A stretch of DNA of 64,000 nt, from contig NZ_JAPSIY010000001.1 of the NCBI RefSeq assembly GCF_031178445.1, forward strand, positions 1 to 64,000, in the 5' to 3' direction. A model generated the notes under the pieces. The model did no database searches, had not been told where the DNA came from, and worked only from the letters and a program-made list of their open reading frames with translations. Shown here in pieces: positions 32,031 to 41,002 of this stretch (positions within the stretch are counted from its first letter, which is position 1; each line of letters opens with the position of its first letter). The stretch comes from Microbacterium sp. (GTDB lineage Bacteria > Actinomycetota > Actinomycetes > Actinomycetales > Microbacteriaceae). A program made the position numbers and the translations under genes.

Positions 32031-33266
32031 ATGACCACGGCGAAGCCGTTCCCGCCGATCCGGCTGAAGTCATACGGGCGTGCCCGTGATGCCTGGCCGC
32101 TCGACCCTGACGTCATCCACCTGAATCACGGCTCCTTCGGCGCCGTGCCCACGGCGGTCGTCGAACGCCAGGACGCACTGCGTCGTCAAGCGGACCTGAC
32201 TCCGGTCGGATGGTTCCCGCGGATCGCCGATCACGTGCGGGAGGCCCGAGAGCGCACCGCGCCTTTCGTCGGAGCCAGCGCGGAGCACAGCGCGTTCGTC
32301 CCGAACGCATCGGCGGCCGCGACGGTGGTCTACAACGCGCTGCGCCTGGAGGCCGGCGACGAGATCCTCGTCACCGATCACGGCTACGGGGCTGTGACGA
32401 TGGGCGCGCAGCGTCTCGCACGTCGCTTCGGGGCGAGCGTGCGAACCGTTGAGGTGCCCCTTCTTGCTTCCGACGACGACGTGGTGCAGCGGTTCGCCGA
32501 TGCGATCACGCAGCACACGCGTCTCATCGTGATCGATCAGATCACCTCGCCAACCGCCCGGATGCTGCCCACGCGCCGCATCTGGCAGCTCGCCGCCGAG
32601 CGCGGCGTGCGCACCCTCGTCGACGGCGCGCACGCGCCCGGTCTCGTCGCCGACGCTGCGGCAGAGGGCGGCGGTGACTGGTGGTTCGGCAACCTGCACA
32701 AATGGCCGTGCGCTCCGCGCGGCTCCGCACTGCTGGTCACGTCCGCTCCGGACCGCGGTGAGCTGTGGCCGCTCATCGATTCCTGGGGCGCACCCGAGCC
32801 CTACCCCGATCGGTTCGACACACAGGGCACGATCGACGCGACCACCTACATCGCCACGCCCGCCGCGATCGAGTTCGTCGAGAGCGAGTACGGGTGGGCT
32901 GCCGCCCGCCGCAGCATGGCCGAGATCGCCGATGCCGGGGCCGAGATCATCGCCGAGGCGCTGCGCCCCTTCAGCACCGAGGATCCGATCACTCCTCTCC
33001 CCTCCCCCGTGCCCTCGATGCGGCTCGTGCGTCTGCCCGACGGCCTGGGCGCGACCCGCGAGGACGCCGACGCCCTGCGCATGGACCTGTTCGACCAGGT
33101 CGGCGTCGAGACCGCGTTCACCAGCTTCCGCGGCATCGGCTACTTCCGCCTCTCGGCGCACCTGTACACCGAGGCGTCCGACTTCCACGCGTTCGCAGAG
33201 CGCTGCGTGCCGCAGATCCTGCGGCGCGCCGGCATCCGCGTCCCCACGGCGACCACCGTCGCCTGA
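32031..33266 (+). CDS. Class V aminotransferase-fold protein (isopenicillin N epimerase-like)
   Basis: A 411-residue PLP protein of the class V aminotransferase fold, closest in pattern to CefD/isopenicillin-N-epimerase-like proteins. N-terminal VIHLNHGSFGAVPTAVVERQ, SAFVPNASAAATVVYNALRL, the cofactor-binding LVDGAHAPGLVADAAAEGG, and the Schiff-base Lys in WWFGNLHKWPCAPRGSALL. The family includes epimerases, desulfurases and lyases; penicillin chemistry is unlikely here. It leads an apparent operon with a CUT1 sugar ABC transporter (58 bp to the next start) and is divergent from FadR, suggesting an amino sugar or amino-acid-like substrate. ATG after GAGGAAG. Confidence 0.8.
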   Translation: MTTAKPFPPIRLKSYGRARDAWPLDPDVIHLNHGSFGAVPTAVVERQDALRRQADLTPVGWFPRIADHVREARERTAPFVGASAEHSAFVPNASAAATVVYNALRLEAGDEILVTDHGYGAVTMGAQRLARRFGASVRTVEVPLLASDDDVVQRFADAITQHTRLIVIDQITSPTARMLPTRRIWQLAAERGVRTLVDGAHAPGLVADAAAEGGGDWWFGNLHKWPCAPRGSALLVTSAPDRGELWPLIDSWGAPEPYPDRFDTQGTIDATTYIATPAAIEFVESEYGWAAARRSMAEIADAGAEIIAEALRPFSTEDPITPLPSPVPSMRLVRLPDGLGATREDADALRMDLFDQVGVETAFTSFRGIGYFRLSAHLYTEASDFHAFAERCVPQILRRAGIRVPTATTVA

Positions 33267-33323
33267 CCCTGCACCCGAACCATCACCCCAGTAGATCCAC
33301 TACCCACCACAGAGAGGCACATC

Positions 33324-34634
33324 GTGAAGCACAAGATCTTGACGACAGCCGCGGGGATCGGCACGGTCGCCGTCCTCGCCCTCACCGGATGCTCCTCCGG
33401 CGCCGGCCCTGCCGAAGACGGCAAGGTCACCCTGCAGATGGTCGAGAGCCTGACGAATCCCGCTCGCACCGAGCTGATCCGCGGCCTGCTCGACGAATTC
33501 GAGAAGGACAACCCCGACATCAAGGTCAATCTCGTCTCGCCCCCCACCGAGCAGGCCGACCAGAAGATCCAGCAGATGCTGCAGTCCGGCAAGGGCGTCG
33601 ACGTGCTCGAGGTGCGCGACATCACCGTCGGACCGTTCTCGAACAACGGCTGGCTGTACGACCTGACCGACGACCTGAAGGCATGGGACGGATGGGATGC
33701 CCTCACCGAGAACGCGCAGTCGGCATCGGTCGCGGAGGACGGCAAGTCGTACTTCGTGCCCTACGGCTTCTACGGCCTGTCGCTGTTCTACCGCAAGGAC
33801 CTGGTCGAGCAGGCCGGCTTCGACGGCCCGCCGCACAGCTGGAAGGACCTGCTGGAGCAGGCGTCCGAGATCCAGGACCCGTCGAAGAACATCTACGGTT
33901 ACGCGTTCCGCGGCGGCCAGAACGCCAACAGCAACGTCGTCGCGGCGATCGAGGCGTACACGATCGACGACCTGAACGTCGACGACGCCTTCCTGCTGAA
34001 GAACGGCGACACGATGTTCTCGGCTCCTGAGGCGCAGGAGGCGGTGGACGACTACTTCGCGCTCTTCGAGCAGGCGTCGCCCCCGTCTGCCGTGTCGTGG
34101 GGCTACCCCGAGATGGTCGCCGGGTTCACCAACGGCTCGACGGCTTTCCTGCTGCAGGACCCCGAGGTCATCGCGACCGTGCAGGACTCGTCGCTGAAGG
34201 AGGAACAGTGGGACACCGCTCCTCTGCTGGTCGGCCCGAGCGGCAAAGCCGCACAGCCGCTCGCCGTCGCGGGCTGGGGCGTCGCCGAGAACAGCGCGAA
34301 CAAGGAGGCCGCGGTCAAGCTGGTGCAGTTCCTCGCGTCGGAGGAGCCCGCCACCGAGTTCGCCCAGGCGAACAGCCTGGTGCCGATCGTGACGTCCGCA
34401 TCCGATGACGAGTTCTACAAGACCGGCCCGTGGACCAGCTACGTCACGATGACCGAGGACCCGGAGACCTACATCAACGTGCGCCAGCCTCGCGGTGTGA
34501 GCTGGTGGACGGAGTGGATCCAGAAGTCCGACCAGGACGTGCAGAAGGTGCTGCTCGGCGACATGACCACGAAGGAGCTGCTCACCTCGTGGGATGAGTT
34601 CTGGACGGAGAAGTACGCCTCGGAGAAGGGCTGA
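33324..34634 (+). CDS. CUT1-type ABC transporter substrate-binding lipoprotein
   Basis: A 436-residue family 1 extracellular solute-binding protein. Lipoprotein signal with LALTGC (Cys23), then VTLQMVESLTNPARTELIRG, VPYGFYGLSLFYRKDLVEQA and AVAGWGVAENSANKEAAVKL, typical of MalE/UgpB-like sugar binders. It starts with GTG behind AGAGAGG. First of three transporter genes with no ATPase partner nearby, so a shared ATPase of MsmK type encoded elsewhere is expected. The ligand is unknown. It follows the PLP protein on the same strand. Confidence 0.87.
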   Translation: MKHKILTTAAGIGTVAVLALTGCSSGAGPAEDGKVTLQMVESLTNPARTELIRGLLDEFEKDNPDIKVNLVSPPTEQADQKIQQMLQSGKGVDVLEVRDITVGPFSNNGWLYDLTDDLKAWDGWDALTENAQSASVAEDGKSYFVPYGFYGLSLFYRKDLVEQAGFDGPPHSWKDLLEQASEIQDPSKNIYGYAFRGGQNANSNVVAAIEAYTIDDLNVDDAFLLKNGDTMFSAPEAQEAVDDYFALFEQASPPSAVSWGYPEMVAGFTNGSTAFLLQDPEVIATVQDSSLKEEQWDTAPLLVGPSGKAAQPLAVAGWGVAENSANKEAAVKLVQFLASEEPATEFAQANSLVPIVTSASDDEFYKTGPWTSYVTMTEDPETYINVRQPRGVSWWTEWIQKSDQDVQKVLLGDMTTKELLTSWDEFWTEKYASEKG

Positions 34635-34639
34635 TCACG

Positions 34640-35596
34640 TTGTCAGGCCAGATGCTCCCCCGCATCCGTGAGAAGGGCTCCGCCGGTAGCGCCGGCGGGG
34701 CCTCCCCCTCCCGTCGTCGGGCGTTCCGCGGCCGGCACGCCTTGACGCTGCTGGCGTTCATGGCCCCGGCGATCGTGTTCGTGTGCTGGTTCACCTACGC
34801 GCCGATGCTGCAGGGGGCGCGTATGGCGTTCCACGACTGGAACCTGTGGGACCTCACTTCGACGCCGTTCGTCGGCCTGCAGAACTTCGTCACCGTCTTC
34901 CAGGACCCGGCCTTCGCGACGGTGGCGTGGAACTCGGTGCTCTGGGTGGTCGCCTCGCTCGTGCCTCAGCTGGTGATCGGCTTTCTCATCGCACTCGCGC
35001 TGCGCAAGCGCTTCCGCTTCCGCGGTCTCTACCAGGCACTGGTGTTCTTCCCGTGGGCCGTGTCCGGGTTCCTGATCGGGATGCTGTTCCGCTGGATGTT
35101 CAACGCCGAATTCGGCGTCGTCAACGACCTGCTCATGAAGGCCGGGCTCATCGAGGCCCCGCTGCCGTGGCTCGCCGACCCGAAGCTGGCGATGTTCGCC
35201 GTCATCACGGCCAACATCTGGTACGGGGTCACGTTCTTCGCCATCATGATCCTCGCCGCCCTGCAGTCGGTGCCAGACGATGTGCTCGAGGCTGCCAGCC
35301 TCGACGGCGCGGGCAAGGCGCGTCAGCTGTTCTCGATCATCATCCCGTACATCTCGATGACGCTGTTCCTCACGGTGCTGCTGCGGGTGATCTGGATCTT
35401 CAACTTCCCCGACATCATCTGGGCGATGACGGGCGGGGGTCCGGCTAACCAGACGCACATCATCACGACGTGGATGATCAACTACACCCAGCAGGGCAAC
35501 TACGGCATCGCGAGCGCGATCGGCCTGATCGTCGTCGCGTTCCTTTTCGTGTTCTGCGCGTTCTACCTGATGGCGATGCGGAGGGCGCAGCGATGA
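34640..35596 (+). CDS. CUT1-type ABC transporter permease (MalF-like)
   Basis: A 318-residue permease with a basic cytoplasmic leader (residues 1-35) and six hydrophobic segments from ALTLLAFMAPAIVFVCWFTY onward. The EAA loop that contacts the ATPase is ALQSVPDDVLEAASLDGAGK. The annotated TTG start lies five bases after the binding-protein stop; an ATG four codons later is an alternative. It partners with the next permease to form the heterodimeric channel. Confidence 0.85.
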   Translation: MSGQMLPRIREKGSAGSAGGASPSRRRAFRGRHALTLLAFMAPAIVFVCWFTYAPMLQGARMAFHDWNLWDLTSTPFVGLQNFVTVFQDPAFATVAWNSVLWVVASLVPQLVIGFLIALALRKRFRFRGLYQALVFFPWAVSGFLIGMLFRWMFNAEFGVVNDLLMKAGLIEAPLPWLADPKLAMFAVITANIWYGVTFFAIMILAALQSVPDDVLEAASLDGAGKARQLFSIIIPYISMTLFLTVLLRVIWIFNFPDIIWAMTGGGPANQTHIITTWMINYTQQGNYGIASAIGLIVVAFLFVFCAFYLMAMRRAQR

Positions 35597-36516
35597 CGAC
35601 CATGACAGGCCCCACGGCGGCGCGCACGTCCATGACCGACACGCGCCGTGTGACCGTGCCGGACCCCGCATCCGCTCCTCGAGGCCCGCGGAAGGTGACG
35701 GTGCGCGGCGTGATCCGCGTCGTCGGTCTCGCGCTCTGGCTGATCATCACGCTGTTTCCGCTGTACTGGATCGCGCTGACCTCGTTCAAGTCACCCGGCA
35801 CGATCAACAGCTATCCGATCGAGTACTGGCCCAGCGAGCCGTCGCTCGAGAACTACACCAGCCTGTTCGAGAAGAGCTCCTTCGGCGTCTTCCTCGGCAA
35901 CTCGGCGCTGGTGGCGGTGACCGCCGGCGCCGTGGCGACGCTGATCGCGCTGCTCAGCGCCTACGTGCTGGCGCGCTTCGAGTTCCGAGGCAAGGGCGCG
36001 GTGCTGATCGCGTTCCTGCTCACGCAGATGATCCCCGCGTTCATCGCGCTCGGCCCGCTGTACTCGATGATGAGCGATCTCGGCCTGGTCGACACCAAGC
36101 CGGGGCTGATCCTGGTGTACATCGCGATCTGCATCCCGTTCTCGACGGTCATGCTGCGCGGATTCTTCGAGAACGTGCCCGACGCTCTCGAGGAGGCGGC
36201 GATGATCGACGGATGCTCGCGGCTCGGCGCGCTGTTCCGCGTGCTCGTGCCCGTCATGACCCCCGGCATCATCGCAGCGTTCATCTTCAACTTCGTGAAC
36301 TGCTGGAATGAGCTGTTCCTGTCGGTGGTGCTGATGAACACCGATGCCAACCGCACGATGCCGTCGGCACTCAACGGGTTCATCTCGACGTTCAACATCG
36401 ACTGGGGCTCGATGTCGGCCGCCGCGGTGCTGACGATCCTGCCGACGATGGCGATGTTCGCCCTGGCGAGCCGCTGGATCGTGCAGGGGCTCACCTCGGG
36501 AGCAGTGAAGGAGTAG
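35593..36516 (+). CDS. CUT1-type ABC transporter permease (MalG-like)
   Basis: A 307-residue permease, six predicted transmembrane segments beginning at LALWLIITLFPLYWIALTSF, with the EAA motif FFENVPDALEEAAMIDGCSR. The first 50 residues are polar. The ATG overlaps the stop of the previous permease by four bases (ATGA). Last gene of the operon, followed by a strong hairpin at 36538. Confidence 0.87.
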   Translation: MTTMTGPTAARTSMTDTRRVTVPDPASAPRGPRKVTVRGVIRVVGLALWLIITLFPLYWIALTSFKSPGTINSYPIEYWPSEPSLENYTSLFEKSSFGVFLGNSALVAVTAGAVATLIALLSAYVLARFEFRGKGAVLIAFLLTQMIPAFIALGPLYSMMSDLGLVDTKPGLILVYIAICIPFSTVMLRGFFENVPDALEEAAMIDGCSRLGALFRVLVPVMTPGIIAAFIFNFVNCWNELFLSVVLMNTDANRTMPSALNGFISTFNIDWGSMSAAAVLTILPTMAMFALASRWIVQGLTSGAVKE

Positions 36517-36537
36517 TCGCACGACGTCCCGCCCTAC

Positions 36538-36583
36538 CACCGAGACCCCCTGTCGCAGACGTCTGCGACAGGGGGTCTCGGTG
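36538..36583. terminator. Bidirectional terminator, perfect 23-bp inverted repeat
   Basis: Arms 36538-36560 and 36561-36583 are exactly complementary with no extra loop (CACCGAGACCCCCTG ... CAGGGGGTCTCGGTG). It lies between the convergent permease and aldo-keto reductase genes. Confidence 0.85.
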
Positions 36584-36605
36584 TCAGGTGGGGTGTCGGT
36601 GCGAC

Positions 36606-37619
36606 TCAGACCAGGCGGGCCTTCGGCGAGGACGCGTAGGTGTCCTCCGGGTCGTCGTTCACGACGCCGGCGAGGGCGGTGTCGATGGCCGACATCACGT
36701 CGGCATCCAGTTTCACGCCCGACGCCTTGACCGTGTCTGCGAGCTGCTCGGGGCGGGATGCTCCCACCAGCGCCGCCGCGACGTTCTGGTTCTGCAGCAC
36801 CCAGGCGATCGCGAGTTGCGGCATCGTGAGCCCTGCCTCGGCGGCGATCGGCTTGAGCCTCTGCACCGCCTCGAGGATGTCGTCCTTCAGCAGGCGCTCG
36901 ATGAAGTGCGCGCCGGAGTGCGGATCCGTGGCACGCGAGCCCTCGGGCACCGGCTGACCGGGCAGATACTTGCCGCTCAGCACGCCCTGTGCCATCGGCG
37001 ACCAGACGATCTGCGAGATGCCCAGCTCCTCGGACGCGGGTACGACCTTGCCCTCGATGACGCGGTGCAGCATCGAGTACTGCGGCTGGTTCGAGATCAG
37101 CTGGAAGCCGAGCTGCGTGGCCAGGGCGTGCCCCTCACGCAGCTGCTCGGCCGTCCATTCCGAGACTCCGATGTACAGCGCCTTTCCCTGCCGCACGACG
37201 TCGGCGAAGGCCTGCATCGTCTCTTCGAGCGGGGTCTCGTGGTCGTAACGGTGCGCCTGGTAGAGGTCGACGTAGTCGGTGCCGAGCCGCTCCAGCGAGC
37301 CGTTGATCGACTCCATGATGTGCTTACGACTGAGACCGGTGTCGTTCGGGCCCTTCGGCCCGGTCGGGAAGTACACCTTGGTGAAGATCTCCAGCCCGGC
37401 CCGGCGCTGACCGGACAGCGCCTTGCCGAGCACGACCTCGGCGGCGGTGTTCGCGTAGGTGTCGGCGGTGTCGAACGTGGTGATGCCGGCATCGAGCGCA
37501 GCGTGCACCGTGGCGACAGCAGCGTCGTCGCCGACCTGCGAAGCGTGCGTCACCCAGTTGCCGTAGGTGATCTCCGAGACCTTGAATCCGCTGTTGCCGA
37601 GATAGCGATAGTTGACCAT
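36606..37619 (-). CDS. Aldo-keto reductase (Kv-beta/YghZ-like)
   Basis: A 337-residue AKR. Catalytic set: Asp and Tyr in TFDTADTYANTAAEVVLGKA, Lys in LEIFTKVYFPTGPKG, His in VDLYQAHRYDHETPLEET. Sequence and length match the potassium-channel-beta-like reductases that reduce aldehydes and ketones with NADPH. The typical C-terminal NADP segment VGASRPEQLADTV is present. It stands alone or ahead of nothing obvious; the membrane protein gene at 38135 ends 10 bases before its start, so the two may share a transcript. Confidence 0.87.
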   Translation of the reverse strand: MVNYRYLGNSGFKVSEITYGNWVTHASQVGDDAAVATVHAALDAGITTFDTADTYANTAAEVVLGKALSGQRRAGLEIFTKVYFPTGPKGPNDTGLSRKHIMESINGSLERLGTDYVDLYQAHRYDHETPLEETMQAFADVVRQGKALYIGVSEWTAEQLREGHALATQLGFQLISNQPQYSMLHRVIEGKVVPASEELGISQIVWSPMAQGVLSGKYLPGQPVPEGSRATDPHSGAHFIERLLKDDILEAVQRLKPIAAEAGLTMPQLAIAWVLQNQNVAAALVGASRPEQLADTVKASGVKLDADVMSAIDTALAGVVNDDPEDTYASSPKARLV

Positions 37620-37628
37620 GGTCCAACG

Positions 37629-38135
37629 CTAGCGCGCGGATGCGACAGGAGGCGCGAGCCGCCGACGGGCGCGGGAGTGCCGCACGGTGAACACGATCAC
37701 CGCGAGGAACGACAGCATGCTCACGAGGTACAGCGGAATCGCCCAGGGAGACTGGTCGCCGCCGGAGACGTTGTAGGCGTCGGCGAGGTTCATGCCCGTC
37801 CCGAACGAGGCGACGAAGTACGCCGGCGCACCGAAGCCCAGCACGGTGAGGAACAGCTGCGTGGCGCCCAGCGGGGCCATCCGCGAGCCGATCGCCGCCC
37901 TCGCGACGATGAGGGCGATCACGACGCCGAGGCCGAGCACCACGAGGGGAAGAACGATGTTCATCCCCTCGCCGACGGCTTCCATCTCGGCGTGGATCTC
38001 GGCGAGCGAACGACCGGGCACAACGGCCATCGGGTTCAGCACGAGGATCTGCACCGCCGCCCACGCCGCATAGAGCGTGACCGCGACCACACCCGCGATC
38101 GAGATCGAGGCCGTCGCACGAGCGTCCGGGTTCAT
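37629..38135 (-). CDS. Four-helix integral membrane protein, unknown
   Basis: A 168-residue protein with four strong hydrophobic segments: VVAVTLYAAWAAVQILVL, NIVLPLVVLGLGVVIALIVA, LFLTVLGFGAPAYFVASFG and WAIPLYLVSMLSFLAVIVFT, and a basic C-terminal tail. No family recognised with confidence. It lies between the AKR gene and the DUF4407 gene on the same strand, 26 bp after the latter. Confidence 0.65.
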   Translation of the reverse strand: MNPDARATASISIAGVVAVTLYAAWAAVQILVLNPMAVVPGRSLAEIHAEMEAVGEGMNIVLPLVVLGLGVVIALIVARAAIGSRMAPLGATQLFLTVLGFGAPAYFVASFGTGMNLADAYNVSGGDQSPWAIPLYLVSMLSFLAVIVFTVRHSRARRRLAPPVASAR

Positions 38136-38161
38136 GAGGTCATGCTCTCACACGCGATGAA

Positions 38162-39736
38162 CTACACCGCGACGGTCTCGCGCCGCTCGGCGCGCGTCTG
38201 CGGCTCGGCCGACCCGGTCGCCGCTGACGCCGACGCGGGATCGGATGCCGCGGCATCCGGCGACGTGACGATAGCGGCCCTGTCGCGGAACCCTTCGGCG
38301 GTGACGCGATCGAGATCCACCTGCCTGCGGATCGCTGCCGCCCTCTCGTACAGCGACGGATCGCCGTAGGAGGTCAGCACCTTCACGATGACCGGCAGCA
38401 GTTCGATCATGAAGAACAGCGCGGCGATGAGCCAGTGCGCCCAGAAGATCGTGGGCTCCTTCTCGGCGAGACGGTTCAGCCCGCTGATCTGGCTGAGCAG
38501 ACCGATCGCGCCGGCGTTGCCCTGCGCGACCGCATCGGCGCGCGCGTTGTAGGCGGCGAGCGCCTGCTCGTAGGTGTCCCGTGCGGCGGGCAACTGGTCC
38601 TGGGCCTGCTGGCGGTTCGTCTGCTCCGATGCCGAGGTGTTCTGCTTCGCCGCCGACTCGGCCGCCGCGAGGTCGTCGTTCGCCGTGCGCAGTTGTGCCG
38701 CGAGTGCATCGTAGGTCTGCTGCGCCTGTGCGAGCTGCGCCTTGGCGGCATCCGAACTGGAGCCTTCGCCGTTCACTCCGGTGCAGCCGGGCACCTCGCC
38801 CGCGCCCTCACCGGTCAGCTCGCACTGGTACAGTGCGCGGGCGGAGTCGATCACCTTCTGCTGTTCGGCCATCTTCGCGGTGATGTCGTCGATCGTGCCC
38901 TGCGCCGCGGACGTGCTGGCCGAGCCCGATTCGGTGCCGGCGACGATTCCGGTGGCCGCCTGGTTCTCGAGGGTGGAGACGCGCTCGGATGCCGCATCCA
39001 GCGCCTTCTTCTCGGGTCCGTTCTCGAGCGCGTCCTGATCCTGCTGTGCCTGCACGATGTTGGTGGCGGCGACCTCGCGGGAGATGTCGTTGTGGAACAC
39101 CTGCAGCACGAGCGGCTCGGCGACGAGGAACCCGATCAGGGCGGCCATCGCGACGCGCGGCAGCGCCAGGCCGATCAGCTTGCCGATGCTGCGCGTCGAC
39201 GTCATGGTCGAGGTGAGGAAGCGATCGAGGTTGAAGATGATCGCGGCCCAGACGAGCGCCAGTGGCACGGCCACCCAGATCGCGACCTGCACACCCGTGG
39301 TGAGCGCGAAGAGCATCGAGATGGCCGAGATCAGAGCGGTGCCGAGGAGCACGAAGAACATCTGCACGAAGCGCGGAGTCTCGCCCGGCACGCGGTCGAG
39401 CACCTCGCCGTCGGCTCCGCCGAGGATCGCCATCGTGCGAAGGCGTGAACCAGGCGTGCGCGGCTTGCGCTCGCGCTTCGGCCGAGGAGCCCGACGGGGC
39501 ATGGATGCCGGGGCTGCCGGCTCGCCGCCCTCGGCGTCGGACGGGTCGACGACCTCGTTCGGGTGGGTGCGTGTCTCATCGACGTACGTCTCCCGCGTGG
39601 CGTCCGAGCCGGCGGGATCGAAACTGCGCAGGAAGTCGAGGTCGTCGTCGCTGACCGTGCCGTCGGCGGCGTCGGTCTCGAACGAGATCCGCCCCTGGGA
39701 ATCCATCCGGCCAGGGCGATGCGCGGAGTAAGACAT
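38162..39736 (-). CDS. DUF4407 membrane protein with periplasmic coiled coil
   Basis: A 524-residue DUF4407 protein of unknown function. Layout: about 120 acidic/basic disordered residues, three clustered transmembrane segments (FVQMFFVLLGTALISAISML, VAIWVAVPLALVWAAIIFNL followed by DRFL, and VAMAALIGFLVAEPLVLQVF; residues about 123-205), a long Ala/Gln/Glu-rich coiled coil (about 210-400) with one Cys pair (YQCELTG...VPGCTG), then a last membrane segment (WAHWLIAALFFMIELLPVIV) and a cytoplasmic tail. The coiled coil would be outside the cell. Family members may organise envelope complexes; nothing here proves it. Confidence 0.75.
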   Translation of the reverse strand: MSYSAHRPGRMDSQGRISFETDAADGTVSDDDLDFLRSFDPAGSDATRETYVDETRTHPNEVVDPSDAEGGEPAAPASMPRRAPRPKRERKPRTPGSRLRTMAILGGADGEVLDRVPGETPRFVQMFFVLLGTALISAISMLFALTTGVQVAIWVAVPLALVWAAIIFNLDRFLTSTMTSTRSIGKLIGLALPRVAMAALIGFLVAEPLVLQVFHNDISREVAATNIVQAQQDQDALENGPEKKALDAASERVSTLENQAATGIVAGTESGSASTSAAQGTIDDITAKMAEQQKVIDSARALYQCELTGEGAGEVPGCTGVNGEGSSSDAAKAQLAQAQQTYDALAAQLRTANDDLAAAESAAKQNTSASEQTNRQQAQDQLPAARDTYEQALAAYNARADAVAQGNAGAIGLLSQISGLNRLAEKEPTIFWAHWLIAALFFMIELLPVIVKVLTSYGDPSLYERAAAIRRQVDLDRVTAEGFRDRAAIVTSPDAAASDPASASAATGSAEPQTRAERRETVAV

Positions 39737-40083
39737 TCATCGAGGGTAGGAAGGCGCGCCTGTGCGACTCCCGGATGATCCCTGCAAGCGCTCCCAGCTT
39801 CCCGCGGCTCTGGACGCCCGGTCGGATGCTGCCGGACGGTCGGTCGGGTGCACGGGGGTGCCCGATCGCGACGCTGGAATCATGACAGGCACGACACAGA
39901 CCGCCCCCGCGGGTCGCGAGCGCCGACGCGTCCGCAACGGGCTCACCACCGTCCGCATCGTCGTCGTGGGTGCACTGAAGAGGGCTCGGGCGCGAGTGCG
40001 CGGACGTCTGCGTCCGCATCCCGCGCCCCGGCCGTTCGCACCCGACTCGCTCGATCGCGCGATTTCCGCAGCGGCGATGCTCC
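39737..40083. other. 347-bp gap between two minus-strand genes
   Basis: No secure gene. The gap contains the upstream region of the DUF4407 gene, and one short basic open frame on the plus strand (listed separately). No terminator or known RNA was recognised. Confidence 0.4.
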
Positions 40084-40097
40084 TCACCCGGCGTTGA
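39882..40097 (+). CDS. Possible small basic protein (doubtful)
   Basis: A 71-codon open frame that would make a strongly basic protein (MTGTTQTAPAGRERRRVRNG start, many Arg). The ATG is preceded only by a weak GGA. It overlaps the end of the convergent AraC-type gene by 14 bases. Arg-rich frames arise by chance in such GC-rich DNA, so the call is weak; it is listed because the gap is otherwise empty and similar small Arg-rich proteins exist in actinobacteria. Confidence 0.25.
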   Translation: MTGTTQTAPAGRERRRVRNGLTTVRIVVVGALKRARARVRGRLRPHPAPRPFAPDSLDRAISAAAMLLTRR

Positions 40098-40995
40098 CCG
40101 CCTCAGACGGATGCTCCGAGCGCCACACTGATGGCGTGACGCCGTGATGCCTCCTGAACGCCCTGCTGAACCCCTCGTCGGAGCCGTAGCCGAGCGCGTG
40201 TGCGACCGCGCTCACGCCCTCACCGCGCGACAGCATGTCCCGTGCGGCGCGCATGCGCACGAGCGCGACGTAGCCCGCGGGTGAGCAGTCGACCGCCGCG
40301 CGGAAACGTTCGGCGAAGCGCGATCGCGACATCGCACTGATGCCGGCGAGCTGATCGATCGTCCAGGCGCGGTCGGGCTCGGCATGAATCGCGTCGATCG
40401 CCCGGGCCAGGAACGGGTCGTCGCTGCGAGCGGGCCAGCCGGCCGGCGCGCAGCCCAGCGCCCAGGCGCGTATCGCGGACTGAAGCAGCACAGTGGACAG
40501 CATCCGGCCGATCGCGCGGTCACCGCTGCGTACGGCGTCACCCGTCTCGGCGGTGCGGTCCAGGTGCTCGACCAGCGCCGCGGCCGCCGGCTCGAGGCGG
40601 TCGAACCCGCAGACCCACGCGACCTCGGGCAGCAGATCCGCGAGGCGCACGCCATCGCCGACGAGCCGCAGCTCGGTGATGGCGATGCGCGACCCGGCGC
40701 TCGTGCGCATCCGGTGGCGCGTATCGCCGCTGAGCAGCAGGACGCCACCACGCGACAGGACACAGCCGTCCGGCGCGACCGTGCCCAGTTCGCCCTGTGC
40801 GACGTAGGCGAGGGTGACATCCCGGCCACCCAGGGTCAGCGACTCGTCTGTCGTCGTCCGCACGCGCCGCTGCGCCCTGACACTGATCACGACGTCGCTG
40901 AGGACCTTCTCGAGGTCGGCGCCAGCGGCTCCGGTCCACACGCAGCCGGCCTGCGCGAGCTCGGCGACGGGCGGATCCAGGGCGACACTGCTCAT
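40084..40995 (-). CDS. AraC-family transcriptional regulator
   Basis: A 303-residue AraC regulator with an N-terminal cupin-like ligand domain (AraC_binding_2 / cupin_6 type, VISVRAQRRVRTTTDESLTL ... GVLLLSGDTRHRMR) and two C-terminal HTH motifs: TIDQLAGISAMSRSRFAERF and VSAVAHALGYGSDEGFSRAF, closing with RHHGVTPSVWR. It lies 7 bp after the alpha/beta hydrolase gene on the same strand, so the two are probably one unit, and the hydrolase or its product pathway may be its target. Confidence 0.87.
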   Translation of the reverse strand: MSSVALDPPVAELAQAGCVWTGAAGADLEKVLSDVVISVRAQRRVRTTTDESLTLGGRDVTLAYVAQGELGTVAPDGCVLSRGGVLLLSGDTRHRMRTSAGSRIAITELRLVGDGVRLADLLPEVAWVCGFDRLEPAAAALVEHLDRTAETGDAVRSGDRAIGRMLSTVLLQSAIRAWALGCAPAGWPARSDDPFLARAIDAIHAEPDRAWTIDQLAGISAMSRSRFAERFRAAVDCSPAGYVALVRMRAARDMLSRGEGVSAVAHALGYGSDEGFSRAFRRHHGVTPSVWRSEHPSEAVNAG

Positions 40996-41002
40996 ACGGA
41001 GG

